Positions 25,244 through 35,334 are shown, numbered from the stretch's first letter. The stretch is 64,000 bases of DNA from Soonwooa sp023440705 (GCA_023440705.1 JAEXRP010000112.1:1-64000), one strand, 5' to 3'. Numbers and translations are program-made. The notes: generated from the letters alone by a model not told the origin.

Positions 25244-26179
25244 ATGAATTACATCAGCCACCTCACAGCTTTTTTTGAGCGAGCATCAATGGATACTCGG
25301 CTCAATACCACTCATATCAGCATGTATATGTCCTTATTTCAATTCTGGAATTTCAACCGATTCAAAAATCCAATTAGCATTTCTCGAAGCGAAATAATGA
25401 AAGTCAGCAAAATCAGCGCAATTGCAACCTACCACAAATGCATTAAAGAATTAAATGCTTTCGGTTATATCATCTATGAACCAAGTTATAATCCTTTTAA
25501 AGGTAGTTTGGTCAAAATGCTGGATTTTGAAAAAGGCAAAGTCGCGCAATCACCGCAGCAGGCTATTCACCAGTCAAGTTCTGAACAAGCATTGAATCAA
25601 GCCTCACCAAAAAATAAACATGTTGAAGACAGCTTGCAGTCAGGTATTGAACAAGCATTAGTACCATATATAAACAATAACAAACATATTAAACCAAATA
25701 AAACATTATTTGTAGACACCCAAACATTTTTTTTAAATATTGAAAAATTAAAAAAAGTAAATTTTCAAAAAAGAAAAGTTGCGCCAAAAGAAAAAAGTAC
25801 AAATTCAGAATCAAGAACTTCTATCATTCCAAATGCACCTGTCATTCCGAGCACAATTGTTATTCCGAGCGAAGCGAGGAATCTCCAAACCCCTCAATTC
25901 AAAATCCCACACATCTCGGAAGTTAAATTATACTTCGAAGAAAAAGACGCACCAATCGAAGAAGGCGAAAAATTCTATAACCACTATGAAAGCAACGGTT
26001 GGCTGGTAGGAGGGAAGTCTAAAATGAAAAACTGGCAAGCAGCCGCTCGTAATTGGCTTTTAAATTCCAAAAAATTCAATAATAGGCAAAATTTACCATT
26101 AACTGATAACCACCAACTACCAACTAAAACCAACCACCTCAGTGCCTCCATCAAAAAATCCTATCAAGATCCATTGTAA
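25244..26179 (+). CDS. Element replication-type protein with winged-helix N-terminus
   Basis: A 311-residue protein. The N-terminal ~100 residues (ISMYMSLFQFWNFNRF, ISRSEIMKVSKISAIATYHKCIKEL, GYIIYEPSYNPFKGS) look like a winged-helix DnaD or replication-initiator domain. A low-complexity middle follows, and the end (KLYFEEKDAPIEEGEKFYNHY, GWLVGGKSKMKNWQAAARNWL) is a motif common at the C-terminus of phage and element replication proteins. In the middle, VIPSEARNL is encoded by ATTCCGAGCGAAGCGAGGAA, a dispersed intergenic-type repeat inserted in frame. Together with the DnaC-like gene downstream it resembles a helicase-loading module. Confidence 0.65.
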   Translation: MNYISHLTAFFERASMDTRLNTTHISMYMSLFQFWNFNRFKNPISISRSEIMKVSKISAIATYHKCIKELNAFGYIIYEPSYNPFKGSLVKMLDFEKGKVAQSPQQAIHQSSSEQALNQASPKNKHVEDSLQSGIEQALVPYINNNKHIKPNKTLFVDTQTFFLNIEKLKKVNFQKRKVAPKEKSTNSESRTSIIPNAPVIPSTIVIPSEARNLQTPQFKIPHISEVKLYFEEKDAPIEEGEKFYNHYESNGWLVGGKSKMKNWQAAARNWLLNSKKFNNRQNLPLTDNHQLPTKTNHLSASIKKSYQDPL

Positions 26180-26351
26180 AGATTCGATCTTAAAGATTGT
26201 TGACTAATCGAAAATCCTACATCATTAATCGTACATCGTAAATCCTACAACCGTCATTTAGAGTAGGCATCGCCGTAGCGAGAAACCATAAATCGACGTT
26301 TGCACATCGTACATCACTCAATTCCTAACTCCTAATTCATCACTATTTAAC

Positions 26352-26993
26352 ATGCATCTCCCCACAAAAGAAATCCAAATGCGCTATGACTACTGCAAAA
26401 TAGTTCCTTGGTTTTTAAAGAAAGCAAGTCTATTTCTAGGAAAAGAATATGTAGTTACCGAAGAAGAAAAACCCATTATATTCGCAATGATTGCTTATAT
26501 GCTAAATGATGATTTAGTCGCAAAAGAAATGAACTTTAATCTTAATAAGGGTATTCTACTTTCGGGTCCAATAGGCTGTGGTAAAACAAGCTTATTTAAA
26601 ATTCTAAGACATTGCAAATTTCCAAAAGCAAAATATAATATACCATCGACAAGAACTATTGTATCAGAATTTATGCGCGAAGGCTATCCAATTTTAGAAA
26701 AATACACGAATGGTATATTGATTGGAGATTTATCAAAGCCAAAGATTTACTGTTTTGATGATCTGGGCATAGAAACCTCATCAAAATTCTATGGCAACGA
26801 TTGTAATGTCATGGCAGAAATACTCTTATCGCGTTATGATCTATTTGTTGAGAAAAATTTATTAACCCATCTAACTACCAATTTAACAGCTTCCGAGATT
26901 GAACACCAATACGGCAACCGTTTACGCTCCCGCATGCGCGAAATGTTTAACCTGTTTGGCTACGAAACTTTTACAGTAGATAAGCGAGCTTAA
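26352..26993 (+). CDS. DnaC/IstB-like AAA ATPase of the island
   Basis: A 213-residue P-loop ATPase: Walker A GPIGCGKT (about 72-79) in GILLSGPIGCGKTSLFKIL, Walker B KIYCFDDLGIE (about 135-145), sensor-like LLTHLTTNLTASEI and arginine-finger region YGNRLRSRMREMFNLFGY. This matches DnaC-like helicase loaders found in Bacteroidetes islands. It follows the winged-helix replication protein after about 170 bp of repeat-bearing DNA. No transfer or mobilisation genes follow; cargo starts directly after it. Confidence 0.8.
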   Translation: MHLPTKEIQMRYDYCKIVPWFLKKASLFLGKEYVVTEEEKPIIFAMIAYMLNDDLVAKEMNFNLNKGILLSGPIGCGKTSLFKILRHCKFPKAKYNIPSTRTIVSEFMREGYPILEKYTNGILIGDLSKPKIYCFDDLGIETSSKFYGNDCNVMAEILLSRYDLFVEKNLLTHLTTNLTASEIEHQYGNRLRSRMREMFNLFGYETFTVDKRA

Positions 26994-27110
26994 TATAAGA
27001 CACATTTCGCATTGTAATAATAAATATGTATAATATCTAAAATAGGTCCATACTCGAACAGTACAAATTAAACATTTTTTCAAACAACTTTGAAGTAAAG
27101 ACCATATATA

Positions 27111-27150
27111 AAAAAAATCCATATATAATCTGTGTATATGGATTTTTTTT
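27111..27150. terminator. Bidirectional terminator between the DnaC-like and ferritin genes
   Basis: AAAAAAATCCATATA (27111-27125) and TATATGGATTTTTTTT (27135-27150) form a long A/T-flanked stem with loop TAATCTGTG. It can end transcription from both converging genes. Confidence 0.85.
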
Positions 27151-27160
27151 ATTCAGTAAT

Positions 27161-27712
27161 TTAAGGATTCTCCGCTGTAGCATTTCGTGCTAATTCAGCT
27201 TCATCTGGCATACTGCCCAAGGTTTTGTCCAAATTGAAAAGAGATTCGTCACTGGCTTGATCGCCTCCTGCGATTTTCAGTTTGTCGATTAAATCCATGG
27301 CAAGCGTTTCTTCTTCTATTTGTTCTTTCACAAACCACTGTAGGAAGTTCCATGTAGCCCAATCTTTTTCTTCGAAAGCCATATCAACTAAAGCATAAAT
27401 TTTCTCTGTATTATCTACTTCGTGTTTAAAAACTAAATTAAAACAGTCGGTTAAATTTTTGGGATCTTTCCCAGGAGCGGGAAGCGATTCAATTTTTGGT
27501 TTTCCGCCACGATTCAGGATGTATTGCATGAATTTTATAGCATGATTGCGCTCTTCCTGAGCATGTCTAAATAAAAAATTTGAAATTCCTTCATAACCTT
27601 CATCGCTAGCCCAAATCCCATAAGAAAGATAAACATGTGATTGTAAATCTTCAACGTTCATTTGTGCACTAAGGGCTTTTTCTAATTGTGCAGATAATCT
27701 TTTAGTATTCAT
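27161..27712 (-). CDS. ftnA: Ferritin (iron storage)
   Basis: A 183-residue four-helix ferritin. Ferroxidase ligands are visible in the expected pattern: ESH/YLSYG region in helix A (LQSHVYLSYGIWASDEGYEG), EERNHAIKF in helix B, EVDNTEKIY in helix C and QIEEET in helix D. It stores Fe(II) as mineral in the cytoplasm and so limits Fenton chemistry. It has no heme-binding Met of bacterioferritin type that I can identify. It is transcribed away from the phytochrome gene, so the 144-bp gap holds both start regions. As island cargo beside catalases and DNA repair it fits an oxidative-stress theme. Confidence 0.93.
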   Translation of the reverse strand: MNTKRLSAQLEKALSAQMNVEDLQSHVYLSYGIWASDEGYEGISNFLFRHAQEERNHAIKFMQYILNRGGKPKIESLPAPGKDPKNLTDCFNLVFKHEVDNTEKIYALVDMAFEEKDWATWNFLQWFVKEQIEEETLAMDLIDKLKIAGGDQASDESLFNLDKTLGSMPDEAELARNATAENP

Positions 27713-27856
27713 AATTTTTTCTTAATAGTGAAACAAAAATAATTCCAAAAAAAAAAAGTGTATAAGTTTGTTAATATTAATCATCAAAACTTCATATTCT
27801 CCTTTTAAATCACTATATATGCAAATGGAGATGAAATTTTATTCTCCACAATACAA

Positions 27857-30055
27857 ATGAAGATTTACAATCAGTGTTCTGATGAACCGATAAAAATTCC
27901 TGGAAAAATTCAAAACTTTAGTCTACTAATCGGTCTAGATGAAAATTTTTGCATACAATTTTATAGCCAAAATGTTCTCGATTTATTCCAAATTGATACA
28001 ATTTCCTTAGGTTCTCCAATCCAAAATTATGAGGCAATTGTTGAATTTTTAGTAAATGCTGATGTATACAAAAAGTGTATGGCGAAAGATACTTCTGTAA
28101 GCTCACAACTTAGCCTTATTAATATACTAGAATCACAATACTACCTCACTATCAAGTTCCATGCACCTTATTATTTCTTAGAATTGGAAAAATCCTATAA
28201 TGTGGATTACTCTACTGAAATGCAATTTATCGATTTTGAAAGTTATTCTCAGTTATCTGAAGAGTCACTCGTTTGGAATAAACTTGCAAAAGATATTTGC
28301 GAATACATCGATTATGACCGCGTAATGATTTACCAATTTCTAGAAGATGGTTCAGGTAAAGTAGTTGCTGAAAGTGTAAAGAATAATATGGAAGGTTTTC
28401 TCAACCTTCATTATCCCGAAGATGATATTCCGAAACAAGCAAGAGAATTATACTTAACGAAAACTAGAAGAATTTTTAGTGATGTAGATGCAGAGACAAT
28501 TCCCATAATTTCTAACATCGAAAATTTGGATTTAACTAATGCCGATGCGCGCGCAATGTCTCCTATTCATGGGCAATATTTAAGAAATGCAGGCGTAAAA
28601 TCTAGTTTTTCCACTTCTATTATTGTCAACGGAAAATTGTGGGGTTTGGTAACGTGTCAAAATACACTGTCAAAACATGTTGATCTTCGAAATCGAATCA
28701 AGGCAGAAATTGTTACCAAATGGGCAGCAAAAGTGTACAGCAACATTTTGTCTGCGGAAATCGTTAATTTTAGTATAGAGATTGATCAAAAAATTTCTGA
28801 ACTTAAAGAAAGATTGTCCATGTCATCGGTGCTTACAGAAGGAATTATTGAAAATCTAAATAATTTCGCGCAACTGGCCGATGCTGATGGAATCGCTTTC
28901 GTAATTGGCGACGAAGTTTTTGCTTACGGAAATACACCGCCCAAATCTTTAGCCTTAAAAATTGTTGAACACTACAAAACCAATGTACAGAATAATGACA
29001 AGGTAATTTACGACGAAAGTTTTGCGAAAAGTTACCCTGAAATGATGCAAGGAGATACGTCTTTTGCTGGTTTAGCGATAGCGCAAATTAATAAAGAATT
29101 GCAAAAACATATTATCTGGTTCAGAAAAGAATTTAAAGAAACGATACATTGGGCAGGAAATCCCCAGAAACATTACGATATTATCCTGAAAGATGGCCAG
29201 CAAGAAATGGAAATTTCGCCGCGAAAATCATTTAAAGTATTTATCGAAGAGAGCAAAGGAAAATCCAAAATATGGACAGAGAAATACCGAACCACCATTA
29301 CCAAACTTCTTACACTGATTTTTGAAATTTCTTATGATCATTATACTAAAATTAAGCAGCTAAATGATGATTTAGTAGCTCTTAACGAGGAGCTAGACAG
29401 CTTTTCCTACACCATTTCACACGATTTAGGAACACCCTTAACCGTTATGAAGCTAAATCTTCAAATGTTAGGAAGAAAATTATTAGATGGTGGTACCAAA
29501 GAAAATGCTCAAAAAATCGATAATGTCCTTGAGCAGATTAATAATATGGAAAACCTAATGCGAGATGTCCTAAATTTGAGCCGTGCCAAATCTGTTGAAT
29601 TAGGTCTAGTGAATGTAAAAATGAAACCTCTGATAGATCGTATTGTTGACGAAACCCAAATTGTGTACGGTAATAAAAATACTAGCATACAAATAAAAAA
29701 TTGCATAGATATTACTGCCGACCAAACATTTGCTTACCAAGTTTTTCTAAATTTAATCAGCAATGCGATAAAATATTCTTCCAAAGAGGATTTTCCAATT
29801 ATTAAAATTGATTCCGAAACGAATGATGATTATGTGATTTATAAAATTTCAGATAATGGAATTGGAATTCCTGAAACAGAAAAAAGCCAAATGTTCAAAA
29901 TTTTTAAAAGGATGGACAATGCAAAATCATTTTATGGAAACGGTGTTGGACTGAATATTGTTTACCGAATTATGGAGCGTTTGCAAGGGAAAATAGATTA
30001 CGAAAACCACTACGATTCCAAGGGCGTAACCTTCACAATTCAATTTAAAAAATAA
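27857..30055 (+). CDS. bphP: Bacteriophytochrome histidine kinase
   Basis: A 732-residue red/far-red photoreceptor kinase. PAS (about 1-115) carries the chromophore cysteine Cys7 in QCSDEPIKIPG, the same place as in biliverdin-binding phytochromes; GAF (about 130-300) has the DIP motif (190-192); PHY (about 305-490) has the WAG and PRKSF tongue elements. HisKA has phospho-acceptor His522 in SYTISHDLGTP, and HATPase follows with NLISNAIKYS and DNGIGIP. There is no receiver domain, and no response regulator is encoded nearby. The heme oxygenase gene starts 2 bp downstream and supplies biliverdin. A near-match -7 element TAAGTTTG lies at 27763-27770. It is intact, so light sensing is likely functional if a partner exists elsewhere. 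Confidence 0.95.
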   Translation: MKIYNQCSDEPIKIPGKIQNFSLLIGLDENFCIQFYSQNVLDLFQIDTISLGSPIQNYEAIVEFLVNADVYKKCMAKDTSVSSQLSLINILESQYYLTIKFHAPYYFLELEKSYNVDYSTEMQFIDFESYSQLSEESLVWNKLAKDICEYIDYDRVMIYQFLEDGSGKVVAESVKNNMEGFLNLHYPEDDIPKQARELYLTKTRRIFSDVDAETIPIISNIENLDLTNADARAMSPIHGQYLRNAGVKSSFSTSIIVNGKLWGLVTCQNTLSKHVDLRNRIKAEIVTKWAAKVYSNILSAEIVNFSIEIDQKISELKERLSMSSVLTEGIIENLNNFAQLADADGIAFVIGDEVFAYGNTPPKSLALKIVEHYKTNVQNNDKVIYDESFAKSYPEMMQGDTSFAGLAIAQINKELQKHIIWFRKEFKETIHWAGNPQKHYDIILKDGQQEMEISPRKSFKVFIEESKGKSKIWTEKYRTTITKLLTLIFEISYDHYTKIKQLNDDLVALNEELDSFSYTISHDLGTPLTVMKLNLQMLGRKLLDGGTKENAQKIDNVLEQINNMENLMRDVLNLSRAKSVELGLVNVKMKPLIDRIVDETQIVYGNKNTSIQIKNCIDITADQTFAYQVFLNLISNAIKYSSKEDFPIIKIDSETNDDYVIYKISDNGIGIPETEKSQMFKIFKRMDNAKSFYGNGVGLNIVYRIMERLQGKIDYENHYDSKGVTFTIQFKK

Positions 30056-30057
30056 AA

Positions 30058-30612
30058 ATGCTCGCAGAATATTTAAAACAAAATACAAGACACCAACACG
30101 ATCTTTTGGAGGAAAAATTCAATTCTAAAAAGATTTTTGAGAAATCCTATTTACTGGAAGATTACAAACGTTTAATAGCACTGAATTATCAGTTTTTATT
30201 GAATTATGAAGAGAAAATTAATGATGCAATTTCTGACAAGTTTAAGGCGAAAATCAGACAAAATCTTCGTTCAAAACTTCCGTTGATAAAGAAAGATGCA
30301 GAACTTCTAGGAATTGATTTAAAAACAAATTTGGAGTTAGAAAAAATAAATTCTGAAGCCCAAGCTATCGGAATGTTGTATGTTATTGAAGGTGCATCTT
30401 TGGGCGGAAATGTCATCAAAAAAAATCTGGAAAAAAATCCGAATTTTGAAGGAATTGATTTCCATTATTTCGGGATGTACAACCAAGCTATTTCCGAATT
30501 TTGGAAAGAATTTATCCTTGCCTTAAACACCTATTTTCCTGAAGAAAAATATCCTGAAGTTTTAAAAGGCGCTGAAAGAGCCTACGCAGAACTGATCAAT
30601 TACAAAATCTAA
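30058..30612 (+). CDS. bphO: Heme oxygenase (biliverdin-producing, BphO-type)
   Basis: A 184-residue heme oxygenase. The proximal heme ligand is His14 in LKQNTRHQHDLLE, and the distal helix motif is GMLYVIEGASLGGNVI. It opens heme to biliverdin, the chromophore of the phytochrome encoded 2 bp upstream, with release of iron and CO; the iron could be stored by the nearby ferritin. The phytochrome-then-heme-oxygenase order is a common operon. Its last codons overlap the convergent PdeM gene by 4 bp. Confidence 0.92.
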   Translation: MLAEYLKQNTRHQHDLLEEKFNSKKIFEKSYLLEDYKRLIALNYQFLLNYEEKINDAISDKFKAKIRQNLRSKLPLIKKDAELLGIDLKTNLELEKINSEAQAIGMLYVIEGASLGGNVIKKNLEKNPNFEGIDFHYFGMYNQAISEFWKEFILALNTYFPEEKYPEVLKGAERAYAELINYKI

Positions 30613-31256
30613 ATTTCATAAATCCCTTCTTCTGTAAAAAAATAATAGCGAGAATTTTTTGGGTGATTTTTTGTGTCCAAACCCGTGAACGAACTAAAAG
30701 CTGGTAAAATTAACTGAGAATTGGTAACAACAAAACTTGGAAATTTCACAAACCTTCCGACAGAAGTTTTCATCCGAATTCCAGGGTGAATGTGACCCAA
30801 GATAGTAAATTTTTCTTCCGATTCAACTTCTTCATGGGAGAAAATAAAATGAGCTTCGGCATGATATTCACAAATTTCCGTAACGCCAATTTCATATAAT
30901 TTATCTTTTGAAATTCGGTCGTGATTGCCTTTCACTAAAATAATTTTTAACTCTGGAAACTGGCATTTCCATTCAGAGAATAAATTGAATTCCGAATTTT
31001 TTCCTGCATGAACAAAATCACCGACAATAATCAGTTTCTGAGGTTCAAAATGCTTGACTAAATCCGACAAACGTTGCAAGTCCTTCTCAATAATTTCGGA
31101 TGGTAAAGCGATGCCATTTTTTCTGAAATGAGCGGTTTTGCCCAAATGCAAATCCGATAAAATTAAGCTTTTTGCTTCCTTCCAAAACAACGATCGTTGA
31201 TTGGTTAATACAAAAGTATGTTGCTGTATGACAATCGTTTTCTCCGCTAAAATCAT
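30609..31256 (-). CDS. pdeM: Ligase-associated DNA damage response endonuclease PdeM
   Basis: A 215-residue calcineurin-like metallophosphoesterase. Metal motifs in order: SDLHLGK, GDFVHAG, KGNHDR, FSHEE and GHIHPG. It belongs to the bacterial family found with Lhr-type helicase, ATP-dependent ligase and MBL exonuclease genes, whose characterised members are Mn-dependent DNA phosphodiesterases or endonucleases. It overlaps the helicase stop by 4 bp (ATGA-type coupling) and is the last gene of the long minus-strand operon. There is no signal peptide. Confidence 0.92.
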   Translation of the reverse strand: MILAEKTIVIQQHTFVLTNQRSLFWKEAKSLILSDLHLGKTAHFRKNGIALPSEIIEKDLQRLSDLVKHFEPQKLIIVGDFVHAGKNSEFNLFSEWKCQFPELKIILVKGNHDRISKDKLYEIGVTEICEYHAEAHFIFSHEEVESEEKFTILGHIHPGIRMKTSVGRFVKFPSFVVTNSQLILPAFSSFTGLDTKNHPKNSRYYFFTEEGIYEI

Positions 31257-33715
31257 TTTCGCTTGGTTTTTTTCTTCAAATTTGCCTCTTGCATTTTTCT
31301 AATTCTCGTACCCAAATCTTCACTGGTAAGCGATTGGCGCAAACTGTCCACTTTTATCGGAAAACTCAGTGGTGTAAACTGATCCGAATCCACATAGATG
31401 ATTTTACTTTTACTAATCCTTTCAAAAGCCGCTGTCAATCGTTGTTCTTCTAATTGTTGATTAAAAACTTCGGTATAGGCTTGTCGCAGCAACACATTTT
31501 GCGGGTCATAATCTTCCAAAACCGAAAAAATAATGCCCGATGAAGCCTGCAAAGATTTGTTATTAACTTGTCTTCCAGGCATCGTTTGCACCACCATTCC
31601 TGAAATTACGGCGATATCTCTAAATTTTCGGCGCGCCATTTCAGTCGCATTAACGCTGGCTACCACATCTTGCATTAAGTTGTCTTTCGATAAAATGTGG
31701 TATAATTCTGCTTCTGTCAATTTAATTTCTTTATCCGAAAAAAGTTCGAAACCATAATCGTTCATCGCCATAGAAAAACTAATCGGATATAATTTCGAAA
31801 TCAGAAATGCCAATAACGCAGCCATCACTTCATGCACCAAACGCCCTTCAAATGGATAAAAAAACAAATGATAACCTTCTCTTGTTTTAATGCGTTCCAC
31901 CAAAAATTCATCTTCTTTGGGAATGTGCGAATTTTCATTTTGATTGATTAATAAAGGATGTAAAAATCGCAGTTCCTTTTCTCGAGCGTTTGGCGAAAGC
32001 GATTCGGCTAATTTTTTCCTTAAAAAGAAACTTAAATTGGAGGACAAAGGCAATCTTCCACCTAGCCAACTGGGCGTAATGGCTTTTCCACTCGAAGATT
32101 TTACGTAGACCGTCATATCTTTTAGCATCTTGTACTCTAACACGCGTCCTGCTAAAACAAATTTGTCGCCTTTATGCAATTTGGATATAAAATATTCTTC
32201 GATCATGCCGATATAACCGCCTGACAAAAATTTTACTCTCAACATCGAATCGCTGACTATGGCACCAATGTTCATACGGTGAAGCATGCCGATTTTTCGT
32301 TTTTCAACAACTAATTTTCCATCTTCTTGTTTCACCACTTTATGAAATTCTTCGTAGTTTTTACCCGTTTTTCCGCCTTGGGTGATGAAGAAAATACACC
32401 ATTGCCATTCCTCGTCCGTTATTTCAGAAAAAGCATAGGTGTTTTTAATAATTGGATAAATTTCATCAGGATAAAACCCGCCGCCCAAAGCCAAAGTTAC
32501 CAGAAATTGCACCAAAACATCATACGCCAAAACAAAAGGTTCTCTTTTTTCAATCACCTTATTTTTAACGGCTTCTTTTAAAGCTGAAGCTTCAATCAGT
32601 TCCAAGGAATGCGTGGGTACAAAATAGATGTTGGAGGTTTCAAACGGCGAATGTCCGCTTCGTCCTGCACGCTGCATAAAGCGCGCAACGCCTTTGCTGG
32701 AGCCAATTTGGATGACTGTATCTACAGGTTTAAAATCGACACCCAAATCCAAAGACGATGTGGAAACAACCGCTTTTAATAATCCCGAACTCAAATTCTC
32801 TTCTACCCATTGACGCAAATTCGCATCGATAGAACTGTGATGCAACGCAATTTGTCCCGCAAAATCGGGATGAGCCTCCAACAAAAGCTGATACCACATT
32901 TCGCTCTGACTTCGCGTATTCGTAAAGATTAATGTTGACTTACTTTTTAAAATGATAGGAACGACTTCCTGAACTAACTTTCCGCCCAAATGTCCTGCCC
33001 AAGGCAAAATCTCTACTTCTGGAGGATACACGGAAAGAATTTCTATTTTTTTTTGCTCTTTCGCGACAACTTTTGTTCTTTTTTTAGCATCGGGAATTAA
33101 AACCTCTAAAGCTTCATCCAAATTTCCGATGGTGGCAGTAATTCCCCAAATTTTTACTTTTGGTTGTTGAAATTTCAGTACCGCCAAAGCCAACTCTGTC
33201 ATAACACCACGTTTGGTGCTCAACAATTCATGCCATTCATCCACAACAACAGATTGCAGATTTTTGAAGAATCTTTCGTGGTTTTTCTGAGCCAAAAGAA
33301 GGTGCAAACTTTCGGGCGTTACCAAAAGTACATCGGGCATATTTTTGGTTTGTCGGGTCTTCTGTTTTGCATCCGTATCGCCGTTGCGCACTTCTACCAC
33401 CCAATCCAAGCCAATTTCGTCAATCGCTTCTTGCATGGCTCTCGCCAAATCTTTTGCCAGCGACCGAAGTGGTGTGATCCAAAGGAGTTTTAAGCCATTT
33501 CCGAATTTTTCGGGATGATTAAAAAAATCGATGACAACCGCTAAAAATAGGGAATAGGTTTTCCCAAATCCTGTTGGCGCAACAACCATCCCAGAATATC
33601 CGCTACCAAAGCGTTGCCAAGCTTCCTTCTGAAAAGAAAAAGCCGACATACCTTTGGCTTCCATCCAATTTTTGATGAGTTGATAGCCTGCGGATTGTTC
33701 AAATTTTTCGGTCAT
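31253..33715 (-). CDS. Ligase-associated DEXH-box helicase (Lhr-type)
   Basis: An 820-residue superfamily-2 helicase. Motifs: Q-like FQKEAWQRFGSGYSGMVVAP, Walker A APTGFGKT (about 46-53), VVVDEWHEL (DEWH box), GITATIGN (motif III), and motif VI RFMQRAGRSGHS. The Lhr core winged helix and beta-barrel regions follow, with FYPFEGRLVHEV and the C-terminal MVVQTMPGRQ segment. Lhr unwinds RNA:DNA or DNA duplexes 3' to 5'. Overlaps of 4 bp with both the ligase and PdeM genes show one coupled transcript. Its length is as expected for the short Lhr-core form without the extra C-terminal extension. Confidence 0.93.
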   Translation of the reverse strand: MTEKFEQSAGYQLIKNWMEAKGMSAFSFQKEAWQRFGSGYSGMVVAPTGFGKTYSLFLAVVIDFFNHPEKFGNGLKLLWITPLRSLAKDLARAMQEAIDEIGLDWVVEVRNGDTDAKQKTRQTKNMPDVLLVTPESLHLLLAQKNHERFFKNLQSVVVDEWHELLSTKRGVMTELALAVLKFQQPKVKIWGITATIGNLDEALEVLIPDAKKRTKVVAKEQKKIEILSVYPPEVEILPWAGHLGGKLVQEVVPIILKSKSTLIFTNTRSQSEMWYQLLLEAHPDFAGQIALHHSSIDANLRQWVEENLSSGLLKAVVSTSSLDLGVDFKPVDTVIQIGSSKGVARFMQRAGRSGHSPFETSNIYFVPTHSLELIEASALKEAVKNKVIEKREPFVLAYDVLVQFLVTLALGGGFYPDEIYPIIKNTYAFSEITDEEWQWCIFFITQGGKTGKNYEEFHKVVKQEDGKLVVEKRKIGMLHRMNIGAIVSDSMLRVKFLSGGYIGMIEEYFISKLHKGDKFVLAGRVLEYKMLKDMTVYVKSSSGKAITPSWLGGRLPLSSNLSFFLRKKLAESLSPNAREKELRFLHPLLINQNENSHIPKEDEFLVERIKTREGYHLFFYPFEGRLVHEVMAALLAFLISKLYPISFSMAMNDYGFELFSDKEIKLTEAELYHILSKDNLMQDVVASVNATEMARRKFRDIAVISGMVVQTMPGRQVNNKSLQASSGIIFSVLEDYDPQNVLLRQAYTEVFNQQLEEQRLTAAFERISKSKIIYVDSDQFTPLSFPIKVDSLRQSLTSEDLGTRIRKMQEANLKKKTKRK

Positions 33716-35292
33716 TTGATTAATTTTTTAATATCTTCAATATCGTCTATTTCATCCACTTTTTTATCCCGTCGCCAACGTAAAATTCTTGGAAAACGCA
33801 ATGCCACACCCGATTTATGTCGGCTGCTAAAGCCGATTCCTTCAAAAGCCAACTCAAAAACCAATTGGGGTTTCACCGTTCGTACAGGACCAAATTTTTC
33901 AACGACGTTTTTAGAAATAAATTTGCTAACCTCCTGAATTTCTTTATCCGTCAATCCAGAATAGGCTTTGGCGATAGTGACTAATTGATCATCTTTTTTC
34001 ACAGCAAAAGTGTAATCGGTGTAATAGCCGCTTCGTCGTCCGCTACCTTTTTGAGCGTAAATTAAAACAGCATCAATTGTTAAAGCATCGAGTTTCCATT
34101 TCCACCAGTCGCCCTTTTTGCGGCCGGTATGATAAGGTGAATGCGCATTTTTTAACATCAAACCTTCGCTGTTAATTTCTCTTGCGTTTTCTCGAATCGC
34201 AGGAAGTTGCCTCCAATCTTCGAAAACAATTTTTTCCGAACTTTGAATTCTTTCTGACGAATTATCCTCCAAAACTTCTTCTAACTTAAGACGTCTTTCC
34301 GCCATAGTTTTTTCTCGGAAATCTTCGTATTCATATTCTAAAACGTCGTACGCAAATACAACAATGGGAATTTCTTCCAACATTTTCTTCGTTAAATTTT
34401 TACGATTCAAGCGTTTTTGAAGTTCCGTAAAATTCAAAACTTGACCGTCTTTATATACTAATATTTCGCCATCTAAAACAAAATTGCCTTTCCATTGCAA
34501 AAGTTCATCTCGAATTTCGGGAAATTGATCCGTCACCAATTCTTCACCTCTGGACCAAATAAAAACTTCGCCATCGCGCTTGATAAGTTGTCCGCGAATG
34601 CCGTCCCACTTATATTCTACCAACCAATCTTCGGTTTCGCCCAAGTCTTCGATAGCCTTTTCCAATGCATAAGCCAAACAAAATGGATAAGGTTTGGACA
34701 AATGGGTTGCGGTATATTCTCCTTTAATTAGTTTTTCAAAATCGACTTCTTCTATCGTCCAAGTCCCCATAATGCTGTGCGTAACGGCATTTGGGTCTAA
34801 ATTATAATATTTTGCAAGCGTATTGATTAAAGTTTTACTGGAAACACCAATTCTGAAACTTCCGCCCAAAAGTTTATTGAAAATAAACCGCTCCACATAA
34901 TCCAAACCGCTCCAAGCTTCGAGAACAAAATCTTTCTTCTCAGTTTCGGTTTTATCTTTGAGATTGATGATGTTCTGCATCCATTCGGACAAAGAATAGT
35001 CAATCGTTTTGCTTGGTGGTGGTAAAATCAGGGAAATGGTTTCTCCTAAATCGCCCACGCTGGAATAACTTTCTACAAACAGCCATTCTGGTATTTGCGC
35101 AACTTCCATTGCCCATGTTTTCATTAAGGTGGAATTGACATTTCGCTTGGGTTTTCTACCAGTAAACAAAGCCAAAAACCACATCTTATCCTGCGAAGAC
35201 GCCACTTTCAGAAACTCGATAATCGCCTCTTGTTTCAAAGAAGTTTTGTTGGTGCTATCAAGTGCATTGATTAATGTGGCGAAATCTTTCAT
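33712..35292 (-). CDS. ATP-dependent DNA ligase of the ligase-associated repair cassette
   Basis: A 526-residue ligase. An N-terminal DNA-binding domain (about 1-195) precedes the nucleotidyltransferase with active-site Lys228 in VEYKWDGIRGQ, then IWSRGEE, DGEILVY, SEGLMLK and WWKWKLDALTIDAVLIYA, and an OB domain (about 400-510). It is a second, ATP-type ligase beside the usual NAD-dependent LigA of bacteria, dedicated to repair. It overlaps Lhr by 4 bp and lies 42 bp after the exonuclease gene. The frame and all ligase motifs are intact. Confidence 0.94.
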   Translation of the reverse strand: MKDFATLINALDSTNKTSLKQEAIIEFLKVASSQDKMWFLALFTGRKPKRNVNSTLMKTWAMEVAQIPEWLFVESYSSVGDLGETISLILPPPSKTIDYSLSEWMQNIINLKDKTETEKKDFVLEAWSGLDYVERFIFNKLLGGSFRIGVSSKTLINTLAKYYNLDPNAVTHSIMGTWTIEEVDFEKLIKGEYTATHLSKPYPFCLAYALEKAIEDLGETEDWLVEYKWDGIRGQLIKRDGEVFIWSRGEELVTDQFPEIRDELLQWKGNFVLDGEILVYKDGQVLNFTELQKRLNRKNLTKKMLEEIPIVVFAYDVLEYEYEDFREKTMAERRLKLEEVLEDNSSERIQSSEKIVFEDWRQLPAIRENAREINSEGLMLKNAHSPYHTGRKKGDWWKWKLDALTIDAVLIYAQKGSGRRSGYYTDYTFAVKKDDQLVTIAKAYSGLTDKEIQEVSKFISKNVVEKFGPVRTVKPQLVFELAFEGIGFSSRHKSGVALRFPRILRWRRDKKVDEIDDIEDIKKLIK

Positions 35293-35334
35293 TTATATTT
35301 TTACTTAAAAACTTACTTTGTAATCATTGCTTTT

